A stretch of DNA of 52,039 nucleotides from Candidatus Gastranaerophilales bacterium (GTDB taxonomy: Bacteria > Cyanobacteriota > Vampirovibrionia > Gastranaerophilales > Gastranaerophilaceae): positions 1-52,039 of the forward strand of contig JAFQHZ010000011.1 in assembly GCA_017415185.1 (NCBI GenBank), written 5' to 3'. Of this stretch, positions 8,528 to 16,972 are shown one piece after another. Both the position numbers and the translations under genes were made by a program. Each line of letters begins with the position of its first letter. The stretch's first letter is position 1. Under the pieces are notes generated by a model. That model did no database searches and was not told the DNA's origin. It saw only the letters and a program-made list of their open reading frames with translations.

Positions 8528-9367
8528 TTATTTTAAATTTTTAATGTCGTTGACGCTTGTTGCTCCAAATTTTGCTGATAAATCATCAACGTGATGAATT
8601 ATATAATAGAATGGTTCCAAGTCTCTTTCCGCTAAGTCTATCATAGCGCCCCAGTCTGCTCTTCCGTGGTGCGCAGCAATCATTTTTGCTATATTTAAAA
8701 AGCCATTTGACATACAAAGAGTATATCCATATTGAGAATGGGTAAGCCAGTCTTTTTTGAATTGTTCGTTGTATTCAATGACGCCTGATTCAAGATTAAT
8801 TTCGTATTCGTAAAGTTTTCCAATATCGTGCAGAATTGCAGCAGCAAGCACTTCGTCTTTGTTAAGATATTTTTTAACTTTTGCTAAAACCGCTTGTGCC
8901 ATTTCAACGCATTCCCAAGTGTGAATCACAAGCCCGCCTATGTAGTTGTGGTGCATTTGTTTTGCCGCAGGACAAACAAGGAATTTTTCTTTGTTATTGT
9001 TTAAAATTTCAAGAATGAAGTTTTTTAATTTTTCATCATTAAATGAATTAACAACATTAATGATTTTGTTAAAATATTCAACTCTTTTTTCTTCGTCTAG
9101 CCCAAGAATTGCTTGTTCTAGGACTTCAAAATTATTTAAAAGGCAATTGTTATATTTTTCATTATAACTTGCAGTGATTATCCTTATAATGTTTCCAACT
9201 CTTGTTGAAATATCTGCTGTGCGATTGAGTGTTTCTTCCCATAAAACACAGTTTAAAATTGCAGAAGTTTCAACATTTTTAATCTGCATTTTTCCCATCT
9301 TTGTTCCGGCTTTTGTATCGCCCACAGAAAAAGATAATATTTCATATTTGGCATTTAAATCTAACAT
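8528..9367 (-). CDS. yhaM: YhaM-family 3'-5' exoribonuclease (OB fold plus HD domain)
   Basis: The 279-residue protein has an N-terminal OB-fold-like nucleic-acid-binding region (about 1-85). A metal-dependent HD domain follows. His149 lies in VIHTWE, His180-Asp181 in ILHDIGK, and a further HHGRADWGA lies near residue 240. This order is that of the YhaM/Cbf1 family, which degrades RNA from the 3' end. A different HD phosphohydrolase activity cannot be excluded. The gene heads a long co-directional run ending at thiL. Its ATG at 9367 coincides with the predicted transcription start, so the message is probably leaderless. Confidence 0.85.
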   Translation of the reverse strand: MLDLNAKYEILSFSVGDTKAGTKMGKMQIKNVETSAILNCVLWEETLNRTADISTRVGNIIRIITASYNEKYNNCLLNNFEVLEQAILGLDEEKRVEYFNKIINVVNSFNDEKLKNFILEILNNNKEKFLVCPAAKQMHHNYIGGLVIHTWECVEMAQAVLAKVKKYLNKDEVLAAAILHDIGKLYEYEINLESGVIEYNEQFKKDWLTHSQYGYTLCMSNGFLNIAKMIAAHHGRADWGAMIDLAERDLEPFYYIIHHVDDLSAKFGATSVNDIKNLK

Positions 9368-9373
9368 AATTTG

Positions 9374-9402
9374 ATTTTACTACAATTGCTCTTTATGTGC
9401 AA
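9374..9402 (-). promoter_or_regulatory. Promoter of the yhaM-thiL operon, leaderless type
   Basis: Read on the minus strand, a TTGCAC -35 (9402-9397) and a TAAAAT -10 (9379-9374) are 17 bases apart. Six bases separate the -10 from the ATG at 9367, which places the transcription start on the start codon. Confidence 0.6.
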
Positions 9403-9409
9403 AAATGTT

Positions 9410-10459
9410 TCAACTATTTAATCTTCTTTTTAGTCTAATTATTTTTCTATATGAATTATCGATGTCTTCGATTTTAATGTTTCCCAATTCTATTTCTTTT
9501 TTGATGATTTTTTTAATTTTTTTTGCAATATTGCCGTCTTTTGTTTCGATATTATTTGAAAAAATTAAAAGATTAATTCCTGAATTTATCGAATTAACAA
9601 CAATATCTCTTAAAGAATAATTATCTCTAATTGCTTTCATATCATAATCATCAGAAACAATAACTCCTTCAAAACCGATTTCATTTACTAGAAGATTTTT
9701 AATTGTTTTTTCTGATAAGCTTGCTGGAAATTTTTCATCAATGTTTGAATTGAAAATATGCGAAACCATTACCATATTTAATTTGTCATAATGTTTTAAA
9801 TTGGAATAAGGAACGAGCTCTTCTTTTTGAAAGGTGTTTGTTGCATCAACAAAGCCTTTGTGGGTGTCTCCTAAAACGGAGCCGTGTCCTGGAAAATGCT
9901 TAATTGAAGTGGCGATTTTTATTTTATTATGTTCTTTGATAAAAATTTCGGCATATTTTGAAACCGTTTCTGGTTCAATTCCATAGCTTCTTTCTTTTTT
10001 CTTTATGATTGAATTTGGATTAATTTCCAAATCAACACAAGGTGCGAAATTTAAATTTATTCCTAATTCTTTTTGAGCAAGTGCCAGTTTTTTATATTCT
10101 TCTTTTGCTTCAAATTCGTCTAATTTTGAAACTTCTTGTGCGCTTTTGTGTTTATAAAAATCATATCTTTGAACAATTCCTCCTTCGTTGTCTATTGAAA
10201 CAAAAGGAGTAATGCTTGCGCTTTTAGTTAATTTTTTGTTCATGTTTATTAAATCTTCTTTTGATTTAATGTTTTTTGAAAATAAAAGAACGCCCGAAAT
10301 TTCATTGTTTTTAATTTGTTTTAAAACTTTTTTGAAGCCAAAAGAATTGACGCTGTTTCCATTAAAACCAATTATAATCATTTGTCCAATTTTGAAATCC
10401 AAATCTGAAGCAAACGTCATATTTGTTAATAATAAAAATAGCAATATGATTTTTTTCAT
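9410..10459 (-). CDS. nagZ: Secreted glycoside hydrolase family 3 beta-N-acetylhexosaminidase
   Basis: The 349-residue protein is a NagZ-type GH3 enzyme that removes N-acetylglucosamine from peptidoglycan fragments. The KHFPGHG motif with the catalytic histidine is at 187-193. The nucleophile aspartate lies in VSDDYDM near 270, and the LNFAPCVDLE strand is also present. Unlike the cytosolic E. coli NagZ, it starts with a clear signal peptide (IILLFLLLTNMTFA, cleavage near residue 17), so it should act outside the inner membrane. The ATG at 10459 follows the YihY stop by one base with AAGG upstream. It is the last gene of the nrnA run. Confidence 0.9.
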   Translation of the reverse strand: MKKIILLFLLLTNMTFASDLDFKIGQMIIIGFNGNSVNSFGFKKVLKQIKNNEISGVLLFSKNIKSKEDLINMNKKLTKSASITPFVSIDNEGGIVQRYDFYKHKSAQEVSKLDEFEAKEEYKKLALAQKELGINLNFAPCVDLEINPNSIIKKKERSYGIEPETVSKYAEIFIKEHNKIKIATSIKHFPGHGSVLGDTHKGFVDATNTFQKEELVPYSNLKHYDKLNMVMVSHIFNSNIDEKFPASLSEKTIKNLLVNEIGFEGVIVSDDYDMKAIRDNYSLRDIVVNSINSGINLLIFSNNIETKDGNIAKKIKKIIKKEIELGNIKIEDIDNSYRKIIRLKRRLNS

Positions 10460-10460
10460 A

Positions 10461-11339
10461 TTATGCGCCTTGTTTTGCTTTTTTCTTTTCTAAAATGATT
10501 AATTTTCTTAGGGTTTGATTATTTACTTGTCCGCCAATTAAAAGAATAATTGAAGAGTAATATAACCAAACCATTAAAATTGCAAATGTGCCGATTGTGC
10601 CATATACTTTGTTGTATGTTCCAAGGGCATTAACATAAAGAGAAAAAGCCCAAGAGCCCAACAACCAAAAAATACAGAAAAATAATGCCCCAGGGATAAC
10701 ACTTTTTCTTTTTGCACTGAAATCACGAGCCGGTAATACATAATAATTAATTGCTGCTAATAAAAACATTAATAAAAATGCGGCAGGCCATCTTGTGATT
10801 AAAATTGTATCAATAATATCTTGTGCAACAGAGAAATATTCCCCTATAAAATTCATTATGACTTTACCAAGGACAATCAAATTGATGCTTATAAACAAGA
10901 AGAATGTATTAACAAAAACCATTAGCATTGCAAGACAGCGTACTTTAATAAAAGTTCGATTTTCTTGAATATTATTTGCACGATTTAAGCCTTTAATGAT
11001 TACTGCAATGGCATTTGAGGTTAAAAATATTGTTACAAAAAAGCCAACAATCGCCATCAATGTTCCGCTTTTAAAAATGACAACTTCTGCCAAAACTCCT
11101 TTAATTAAATCAATTACGCCTTGCGGAGCAATTGTTGAAAGACCAAAAATTATTTTGTCTATAAAAGAAGTTTTGCCAAGCCAGCCAAAAACCGCCATTA
11201 AAAAAAGCATAAAAGGAAATATTCCTAAAGCGGTCATATATGCCATTTCGCCTGCTGCATTTGCATAATCGTCTCTTATAATTGAATTGATTAGATTTTG
11301 CAAATATTCTTTTAATATGTCAATGATTTTTTTAAACAT
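10461..11339 (-). CDS. YihY/virulence-factor BrkB-family membrane protein
   Basis: The 292-residue integral membrane protein has about six hydrophobic segments. The family's conserved early segment is present (ANAAGEMAYMTALGIFPFMLFL), as is a late VYGTIGTFAILMVWLYYSSIILLIGGQ segment. This family was once called RNase BN, but that activity belongs to another protein; its real role is unknown. An in-frame start further upstream lies inside nrnA. The ATG at 11339, just after the nrnA stop, fits the family start (FKKIIDILKEYLQN) and is preferred. It is probably translated by coupling. Confidence 0.9.
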   Translation of the reverse strand: MFKKIIDILKEYLQNLINSIIRDDYANAAGEMAYMTALGIFPFMLFLMAVFGWLGKTSFIDKIIFGLSTIAPQGVIDLIKGVLAEVVIFKSGTLMAIVGFFVTIFLTSNAIAVIIKGLNRANNIQENRTFIKVRCLAMLMVFVNTFFLFISINLIVLGKVIMNFIGEYFSVAQDIIDTILITRWPAAFLLMFLLAAINYYVLPARDFSAKRKSVIPGALFFCIFWLLGSWAFSLYVNALGTYNKVYGTIGTFAILMVWLYYSSIILLIGGQVNNQTLRKLIILEKKKAKQGA

Positions 11340-11341
11340 AA

Positions 11342-12292
11342 CTATACAAGAGCTTTTGCTTCTTTTAAAAGTATATCGCAAGCTGTGTTGATTTTTTCTT
11401 TGATGGTGCAGCCTGCTGCTCTTTTGTGTCCTCCGCCATTAAATTTTCCTGCAATAATTGTTGCATCAATCTCTTTTGTTCTGATTGATACCTTAACTCC
11501 ATTGTTTGTTTCTTTTAATACTAAAGCTATTTCGACGCCTGAAATAGAGCGCAATGTTTCGCAAATTCCTTCCGTATATTCGTCTTTTGCGTTATATTTT
11601 TCAATTATCTCTTTTGTTATTAAAGTATATGCAATTTTGTCATTTAAGCAAAAAACAGCATTAGAAACTAAATAGTTTTGAAATAGAATCAGATTTTTTG
11701 GTTTATTTGTGTAGCACAAATCTGCAATTTCTGAAGTGTTTATTATATTTGATAATTTGCTTGCAATTGAAAAAGTATGATTTGTTACGCTTTCATATTT
11801 AAAGCAACCTGTGTCTGTTAAAATTGCGCTATAAAGACCTTTTGCCATATCTGGAGAGATTTCGATATTCAATTTTTCAAATAAATCAAATAAAACTTCT
11901 CCTGTTGAAGAGATTCCGCCTTTTATATAATTTATTTTTCCAAAGCCAGAATTTGTTTTATGATGGTCAATTACAATTGTATTTTGACATTTTTCAAAGA
12001 TATTTTTTGCTTTGTCAATAATTCTGTCTTTTGAAGCGGTATCAATTGCAATTATTAAATCGTATTCATCGTTTAAATTTGATAAATTTTTTGAATTATT
12101 GATGTGCGGCAAAAAGCTATATGTGTTTGGAAAATTGAAGTTGTCTTTGATTTGGATTAAGATATCTGCTTTTGTGCCGATATATGTTTTTAATGCACTT
12201 GCGCATCCAAGTGTATCGCCATCAGGGTTTACATGTGTTATTATTAAAATGCGAGAAGAACTCTCTATTAAATTTAAAATCTCTTTTTCCAT
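11342..12292 (-). CDS. nrnA: DHH/DHHA1 phosphoesterase, NrnA-like (oligoribonuclease/pAp phosphatase)
   Basis: The product degrades short oligonucleotides and, in relatives, 3'-phosphoadenosine 5'-phosphate. Metal-binding motifs are intact: THVNPDGDTLG with His20, Asp24 and Asp26, an IAIDTA motif, and VIDHHKT. The DHHA1 domain ends with GGGHKRAAGC. The ATG at 12292 is chosen over one at 12343 because the latter would run into the divergent gene and adds a hydrophobic stretch foreign to the family. A TATCCT element (minus strand, 12305-12300) ends seven bases before the ATG, so a leaderless or near-leaderless message is possible. Confidence 0.93.
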   Translation of the reverse strand: MEKEILNLIESSSRILIITHVNPDGDTLGCASALKTYIGTKADILIQIKDNFNFPNTYSFLPHINNSKNLSNLNDEYDLIIAIDTASKDRIIDKAKNIFEKCQNTIVIDHHKTNSGFGKINYIKGGISSTGEVLFDLFEKLNIEISPDMAKGLYSAILTDTGCFKYESVTNHTFSIASKLSNIINTSEIADLCYTNKPKNLILFQNYLVSNAVFCLNDKIAYTLITKEIIEKYNAKDEYTEGICETLRSISGVEIALVLKETNNGVKVSIRTKEIDATIIAGKFNGGGHKRAAGCTIKEKINTACDILLKEAKALV

Positions 12293-12327
12293 TGAGTACA
12301 GGATAACAAAAAACAAAGGAAAAATAA

Positions 12328-13332
12328 ATGCATTTTTTAACACATTTTACAATCGCTTTAATTTCGCTTATAACAATTGTTTTATCTTGTATTTTGTTCA
12401 CAAACGCAATTGAATTTCTTGGAAATAAATTAAAACTTGGAAATAGTGCAACGGGTTCAATTCTTGCGGTAATTGGGACGGGCTTACCTGAGCTTATTGT
12501 TCCTATTGTGGCAATTTTTGGGGTATATTTTACAAAAACAAATATTGATGTTGCAAAAGATATTGCTCTTGGGGCGATTTTGGGTTCTCCTTTTGCGCTT
12601 TCAACCCTCGCATTGTTTTTATTGTCTTTTGTTTTAATTATTCAAAAAAGAAATAAATTAAATGTTGAACATTCTTTTGTATTAAGAGAATACAAATATT
12701 TTTTGTTATCGTATAGCATTGCTGTTTTGTTTTCTTTCGGGGTTTTGTATTCATATCGGTATTTTGCTGTTTTGTTTTTGTTGTTAATGTATGGAATTTT
12801 TGTTTATCGCACAATTTTAAAATCAAGAATAGCATGTGTAGAATGTGAATGCGAAGGATTGCTTTTTTTGAAAAAAAATAATTCAAATGTTAATTTGGTT
12901 TTGTTTTTGCAATTGTTTTTCTCGCTTTTTGTTTTGGTTTTAGCTTCGCATTTTTTTGTTAAAGAAATTAATTTCTTTTCATTATATTTTGGCGCTTCTC
13001 CTGCAATAATTGCTCTTATTATTACTCCTTTTGCAACGGAATTGCCTGAGTGTGTTAATAGTTTGATTTGGTTAAAGCAAAATAAAGACGAGCTTGCACT
13101 TGCAAATATTTTAGGAGCAATCGTTTTTCAATCAACGGTTTTGTTTTCAATTGGAATCCTTTTAACTCCTTGGAATTTTTCTGAATCGTTATTTATTAAT
13201 GCTTTATTTGCCTTTCTTGCTTCTTTAGTACTTTTTGTTTTTGTTTTGTTTAATAAAAAAATATGCTTAACAAATTTATTGTTTTGTGGTATTGTATATT
13301 TCTCCTATTTGACAATTGTGTTGGTCAAATAG
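12328..13332 (+). CDS. CaCA-family sodium/calcium exchanger-like membrane protein
   Basis: The 334-residue integral membrane protein has the two alpha-repeats of cation/Ca2+ exchangers. Repeat one is GTGLPEL followed by GAILGSPFALSTLAL. Repeat two is PFATELPE followed by NILGAIVFQSTVLF. These P-E and G-x-x-x-x-S/Q positions form the ion-binding centre in the family. About ten hydrophobic segments are visible. The ATG at 12328 has AAAGG upstream. It is divergent from nrnA with only 35 bases between starts. The exported ion (calcium or another cation) cannot be told from sequence. Confidence 0.88.
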   Translation: MHFLTHFTIALISLITIVLSCILFTNAIEFLGNKLKLGNSATGSILAVIGTGLPELIVPIVAIFGVYFTKTNIDVAKDIALGAILGSPFALSTLALFLLSFVLIIQKRNKLNVEHSFVLREYKYFLLSYSIAVLFSFGVLYSYRYFAVLFLLLMYGIFVYRTILKSRIACVECECEGLLFLKKNNSNVNLVLFLQLFFSLFVLVLASHFFVKEINFFSLYFGASPAIIALIITPFATELPECVNSLIWLKQNKDELALANILGAIVFQSTVLFSIGILLTPWNFSESLFINALFAFLASLVLFVFVLFNKKICLTNLLFCGIVYFSYLTIVLVK

Positions 13333-13390
13333 CAAAATAAAATATTTTCATATTTTATAAACATAGTAGGTTGTTAGGAAGGAAAGTAAA

Positions 13391-13792
13391 ATGCAAATCA
13401 CACCGATTGCTGCGCAAATTTCATGCACAGGTTTAAAAAATAATCCAAAAAGGATTGAAGAATTAGAACAAAAACACCAAAGAATACAATGGGCTTCAGA
13501 AGGCTGCACAGGAAGCCTTAATGCACTTGATGCTCGTGAATTAGAGTTAAGAAGAGAATATCAAAACCTTGTTAATAAAGGAATTGCTCTTCAATGGGCT
13601 TCAGAAGGTTGCAACGCAAGCTTGTCTGCTAAAGATATGGCTAGAATGGCTGAAATCGAAGCAGAATTAAGTGTTATCGAGCCAGAAACCGCTCCAATTA
13701 CTCCAATGACTGTTGCTCAAATTTATGATGTTCCAAAAGGAAACATTTATGGTGTTCCTGATCACACATTTTATGGCGAATGGGCAAGATAA
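13391..13792 (+). CDS. Small repeat protein with two QWASEGC motifs, unknown function
   Basis: The 133-residue protein matches no family I know. Two copies of a motif Q-W-A-S-E-G-C-x-x-S-L-x-A-x-D start at residues 33 and 68, exactly 35 residues apart. Each is followed by a charged, helix-forming stretch. The C-terminal third is proline-rich (PETAPITPMTVAQIYDVPKG). The first residues, MQITPI, resemble the MKITPV start of the protein at 47303. No signal peptide or membrane segment is seen. AAGGAAAG precedes the ATG, and a strong terminator follows, so it appears to be a single-gene unit. Cysteines recur in the motif. Confidence 0.75.
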   Translation: MQITPIAAQISCTGLKNNPKRIEELEQKHQRIQWASEGCTGSLNALDARELELRREYQNLVNKGIALQWASEGCNASLSAKDMARMAEIEAELSVIEPETAPITPMTVAQIYDVPKGNIYGVPDHTFYGEWAR

Positions 13793-13800
13793 AATAATCT

Positions 13801-13828
13801 AAAAAAGCTCCCTTTTGGGAGCTTTTTT
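13801..13828. terminator. Bidirectional intrinsic terminator
   Basis: A perfect 12-bp stem (AAAAAAGCTCCC / GGGAGCTTTTTT) with a TTTT loop serves both the gene ending at 13792 and the convergent transporter. The transporter's stop codon lies in the distal stem. Confidence 0.93.
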
Positions 13829-15206
13829 ATTCTTCTTTTTCTTTTACTGTTAAAGTAATTAGCGCTGAAATAATCAACATTAATGCCCCAAACAAGAACG
13901 CATAATCCCAATGATTATTTAAATTTCCGTTTAACATATAAGTTGATTTATTAATAAACCAAGCTAATAGCGTGCAAACTAGTACTTGCGGAGCAGAAAT
14001 AAATATATTAAATATGCCCATTGCAGAGCCTTCTGTTCCTTCTTTGATATATTTTGAAAGCATTGCAAAAGGTAGTGCTAGAGTTGATGACCAGCCGATA
14101 CCTGCTAAGCCCATTGCTGCAAATACTGTTACTTTGCTAGGCATGCAAGCGATTAAAAGATATGCAACTGCCATTGATAATAACGAAACAGCATGCACTC
14201 TTTTGTTTCCGAGTTTTTCTGCCATTTTTGCGATTGGAATTGCAATAACAAAACAAATTAAATTAAAAAATGCAAAGCAAATTGAAGAGAAGTTTTGCGC
14301 TTCTGTTTGTTTGTTTGCAAAAGTTGCGATGATGTTTTCTGCTAGTTGCGCAGTGTTTGGAACTTCATATAATATATGAACAACATATTGCGTAAAGAAA
14401 ATCATCATGCTCATTAAGCCAATCCAAGCAAAAAATTGAACTAGACAAATTTTCCCAACTTCTGGGCTTGCGTTTAAAAATTCTTTAACGTTTTGAATGA
14501 ATGGTTTTGAAGCTGATTTTTTTGCTTCTAATTTTTTTTCAACCATCGCTTCTTTGCTTGGAACATTTTCTTTAAAAGTAAAACATGTCCAAAGAACGCC
14601 TAAAATAAAAGCAACGCCTGCCATTGTGAATTGCGCATCGACAGACATTTGGTAATTAAATGCCCATTTTAAAAATGGAGCAGTTCCAGCGGCAACAACA
14701 GAACCAAGACCAATTGCAAAACTTAAGAATGAATTAGCAAGAGCGTGTTGATTTTTTTGAATATTATCAGGAATTAACGCTCTATATGGTCCTTGTGCCG
14801 CATTAACGCAAGCGTCAATAACCCAAATGAATATTGCAGCGATAAACAAAGCAAGCCAAGAGGCATGGTTTGCGCCAAACAAATTGCTTAAAAATTCGCT
14901 TTTTGGTAATAAAATTAACCCTGCTGCACCAAATAATGCGCCAAAAAATAGATATGGCAATCTTCTTCCAAATTTTGTAAAAGTATTATCTGAAAGTGCG
15001 CCAATAATTGGTTGAACAACAATACCCGTAACTGGTCCTGCAAGCCAAATTAGACCATAAAGCAATGGGCTTGCGCCAAGTGACTCTGTTAAAGGACCAG
15101 ACAAAATGATTCTCATTTGCCAAGCGAATTGAAGTCCAAAGAATCCAATACAAAAATTTAGCAACTGAAGCGAGCTAAATTTTCTTAGATTATCTTCACT
15201 AGACAT
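13827..15206 (-). CDS. MFS transporter, sugar/cation symporter-like (SLC45/GPH type)
   Basis: The 459-residue membrane protein has about twelve hydrophobic segments. Signature segments are GLQFAWQMRIILSGPLTESLG and WLAGPVTGIVVQPIIGALSD followed by FGRRLPYLF. This is the pattern of the disaccharide and glycoside-pentoside-hexuronide symporter groups. The substrate is probably a sugar, but it cannot be named. The ATG at 15206 has a perfect GGAGG six bases upstream; an in-frame ATG at 15224 has none. It is divergent from the SpoIID-like gene through a symmetric promoter region, and it ends in a shared bidirectional terminator. Confidence 0.85.
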   Translation of the reverse strand: MSSEDNLRKFSSLQLLNFCIGFFGLQFAWQMRIILSGPLTESLGASPLLYGLIWLAGPVTGIVVQPIIGALSDNTFTKFGRRLPYLFFGALFGAAGLILLPKSEFLSNLFGANHASWLALFIAAIFIWVIDACVNAAQGPYRALIPDNIQKNQHALANSFLSFAIGLGSVVAAGTAPFLKWAFNYQMSVDAQFTMAGVAFILGVLWTCFTFKENVPSKEAMVEKKLEAKKSASKPFIQNVKEFLNASPEVGKICLVQFFAWIGLMSMMIFFTQYVVHILYEVPNTAQLAENIIATFANKQTEAQNFSSICFAFFNLICFVIAIPIAKMAEKLGNKRVHAVSLLSMAVAYLLIACMPSKVTVFAAMGLAGIGWSSTLALPFAMLSKYIKEGTEGSAMGIFNIFISAPQVLVCTLLAWFINKSTYMLNGNLNNHWDYAFLFGALMLIISALITLTVKEKEE

Positions 15207-15234
15207 TTTTTCCTCCGTAAACATAAACGAAACA

Positions 15235-15275
15235 TTACAATTTTACATTAATAATTTTTAATTGTAAAATTGTAA
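15235..15275. promoter_or_regulatory. Symmetric divergent promoter inside a perfect 13-bp inverted repeat
   Basis: The arms 15235-15247 (TTACAATTTTACA) and 15263-15275 (TGTAAAATTGTAA) are exact reverse complements around a 15-base spacer. Each arm holds TTTACA, the -35 of one promoter, overlapping TAAAAT, the -10 of the other. Both promoters therefore have the same 17-base spacing. The plus promoter ends seven bases before the SpoIID-like ATG; the minus one drives the MFS gene with a 27-base leader containing GGAGG. Confidence 0.7.
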
Positions 15276-15277
15276 AC

Positions 15278-16972
15278 ATGAAAATTAAATTGTTATTGGT
15301 ATTAGTATTAAGTTTATTTTTGATTAACAGAGAGGTTTTTGCAAACGAAAAACAAGTTGTTCGAGTTGCAATTTCAAACCAATCTTTTTCAAATTATGAA
15401 CATCAAAACGTTAAAATTTCTTCGATTGATACTATGAGAATTGTTGATATGTCGCAAGCAATTCAAATTGAACCTGTTGAAGAAGGAAAAATTGTCGAAA
15501 TTCAAATGATTGATTCATTGTTTAATATTTATATTGATGGTGAATTAAAATATGAAAAATTAAATGGACCTTTGTTGTTTAGCTCGAATAAGGAATTGCA
15601 AATTGTTGAGCTAGATAGAAAAGGAAAGCCTGCAAAATATCTCGGAATGCTTGAATTAAAACATTCTAAAAATAATATTGCTTTTAATATTATTAATGTT
15701 ATTGATATGCAAAATTATTTGCGCGGGGTTGTTTCAAACGAAATGCCTGCAAGTTTTGGACTCGAAGCTTTAAAAGCACAAGCAATTGCAGCAAGAAATT
15801 ATGCAACTAACGCTCAAATTAATTCTAATTATGATGTTGTTGATTCAACTGCTTCTCAAGTTTATTATGGCTTAAATTCTTATAAAGAAATCCCTGATTT
15901 GGCAATTGAACAAACAAAAGGCATATATGCACTATATGATGAAAAACCAATCACTGCTTTATATTTTTCAACAAGTCCTGGAATAACTGATGATTGGGAC
16001 GATGTTTTTGGAAATGGTGTTTATTCTGGAAAACATCCTTATTTGAAAGCCAGATATGATTTAGATAATAAACCTTTGAAAAACGAAAAAGAGGTTGAAG
16101 AATTTCTTAAAGGAAAAGATAATGGTTTGGATATTAAATCGCCAAAATTTCGTTGGGAATTTGAATTTTCAAGAGTTGAATTGGAAGAAGTTTTACATTC
16201 AACTTTGCAACAGCAATCAAAACTTGGTTTTGTGAGCCCTAATTATGATGGCGATATTAAAATTGAAGGTTTAAAAGAAATTAAAGCCACTAAAAGAACT
16301 CAGTCTGGAAAAATAATCGAGGCTGAAATAATATCAAAAACTGGAGATTACAAAATTAAAAGCCAGCTTGCTATTAGACGAATTTTCAAGAAAAACGGTT
16401 CAATGCTTCCAAGCACAATTTTCTTTGTAGAACCATCAAGAAAAGAAGAGGCGCTTTTGGATGAAAACGAAGATAGTGGATTGATTAAAATTTTTGATTT
16501 TTCAGCCGACGATAAATATCCAAAATCGTTTAAATTTATTGGTGGTGGCTTTGGTCATGGTGTTGGTATGAGTCAATATGGGGCATATAGCCTTGCAAGT
16601 AGTGGAAAAAAATATCCTGAAATTTTAAATCATTATTATTCAGATATTAAAATTTCAACTATGCCAAAAGTTGTTGAGCAAACATTGTATGATATGAATT
16701 TTAAAACCGAGTTTTATTTTGAGCCTAGCGTTTATGATAAAGCATTTTTATATATAAACAATACTCGTGGAGTTAGTGAATTTCCTTTCAAAATAAATGA
16801 TATTGAATTTAGCGAAACTGCCCATATTGCAAGCAAAAAGGTTGTTAAAATAAACATTACCGATTATCTTAAAGAAGGTTTAAATATTATTGATTTTGCG
16901 CCTTTAGCTCATAACAATAAAGGTAGATATATAATTTATCGTGTGGAATTTGAAAATGAGCAACGAGATTAG
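15278..16972 (+). CDS. SpoIID/LytB-domain secreted cell-wall protein
   Basis: The 564-residue protein has a signal peptide (LLLVLVLSLFLINREVFA, cleavage near residue 22) and a SpoIID/LytB domain. Characteristic segments are SNEMPASFGLEALKAQAIAARNYA (about 155-178) and GGGFGHGVGMSQYGAYSLA (about 425-443). In sporulating relatives SpoIID is a lytic transglycosylase cutting glycan strands. In diderm non-sporulators such proteins act in envelope remodelling (LytB-like), which is the likely role here. It starts an operon with murJ, which fits a cell-wall role. A C-terminal domain of about 110 residues is unassigned. Confidence 0.88.
   Translation: MKIKLLLVLVLSLFLINREVFANEKQVVRVAISNQSFSNYEHQNVKISSIDTMRIVDMSQAIQIEPVEEGKIVEIQMIDSLFNIYIDGELKYEKLNGPLLFSSNKELQIVELDRKGKPAKYLGMLELKHSKNNIAFNIINVIDMQNYLRGVVSNEMPASFGLEALKAQAIAARNYATNAQINSNYDVVDSTASQVYYGLNSYKEIPDLAIEQTKGIYALYDEKPITALYFSTSPGITDDWDDVFGNGVYSGKHPYLKARYDLDNKPLKNEKEVEEFLKGKDNGLDIKSPKFRWEFEFSRVELEEVLHSTLQQQSKLGFVSPNYDGDIKIEGLKEIKATKRTQSGKIIEAEIISKTGDYKIKSQLAIRRIFKKNGSMLPSTIFFVEPSRKEEALLDENEDSGLIKIFDFSADDKYPKSFKFIGGGFGHGVGMSQYGAYSLASSGKKYPEILNHYYSDIKISTMPKVVEQTLYDMNFKTEFYFEPSVYDKAFLYINNTRGVSEFPFKINDIEFSETAHIASKKVVKINITDYLKEGLNIIDFAPLAHNNKGRYIIYRVEFENEQRD

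Noticed and set aside
12293-12343. Longer nrnA start at 12343
   Set aside because: It would add a hydrophobic stretch unlike the family and overlap the divergent exchanger's start.
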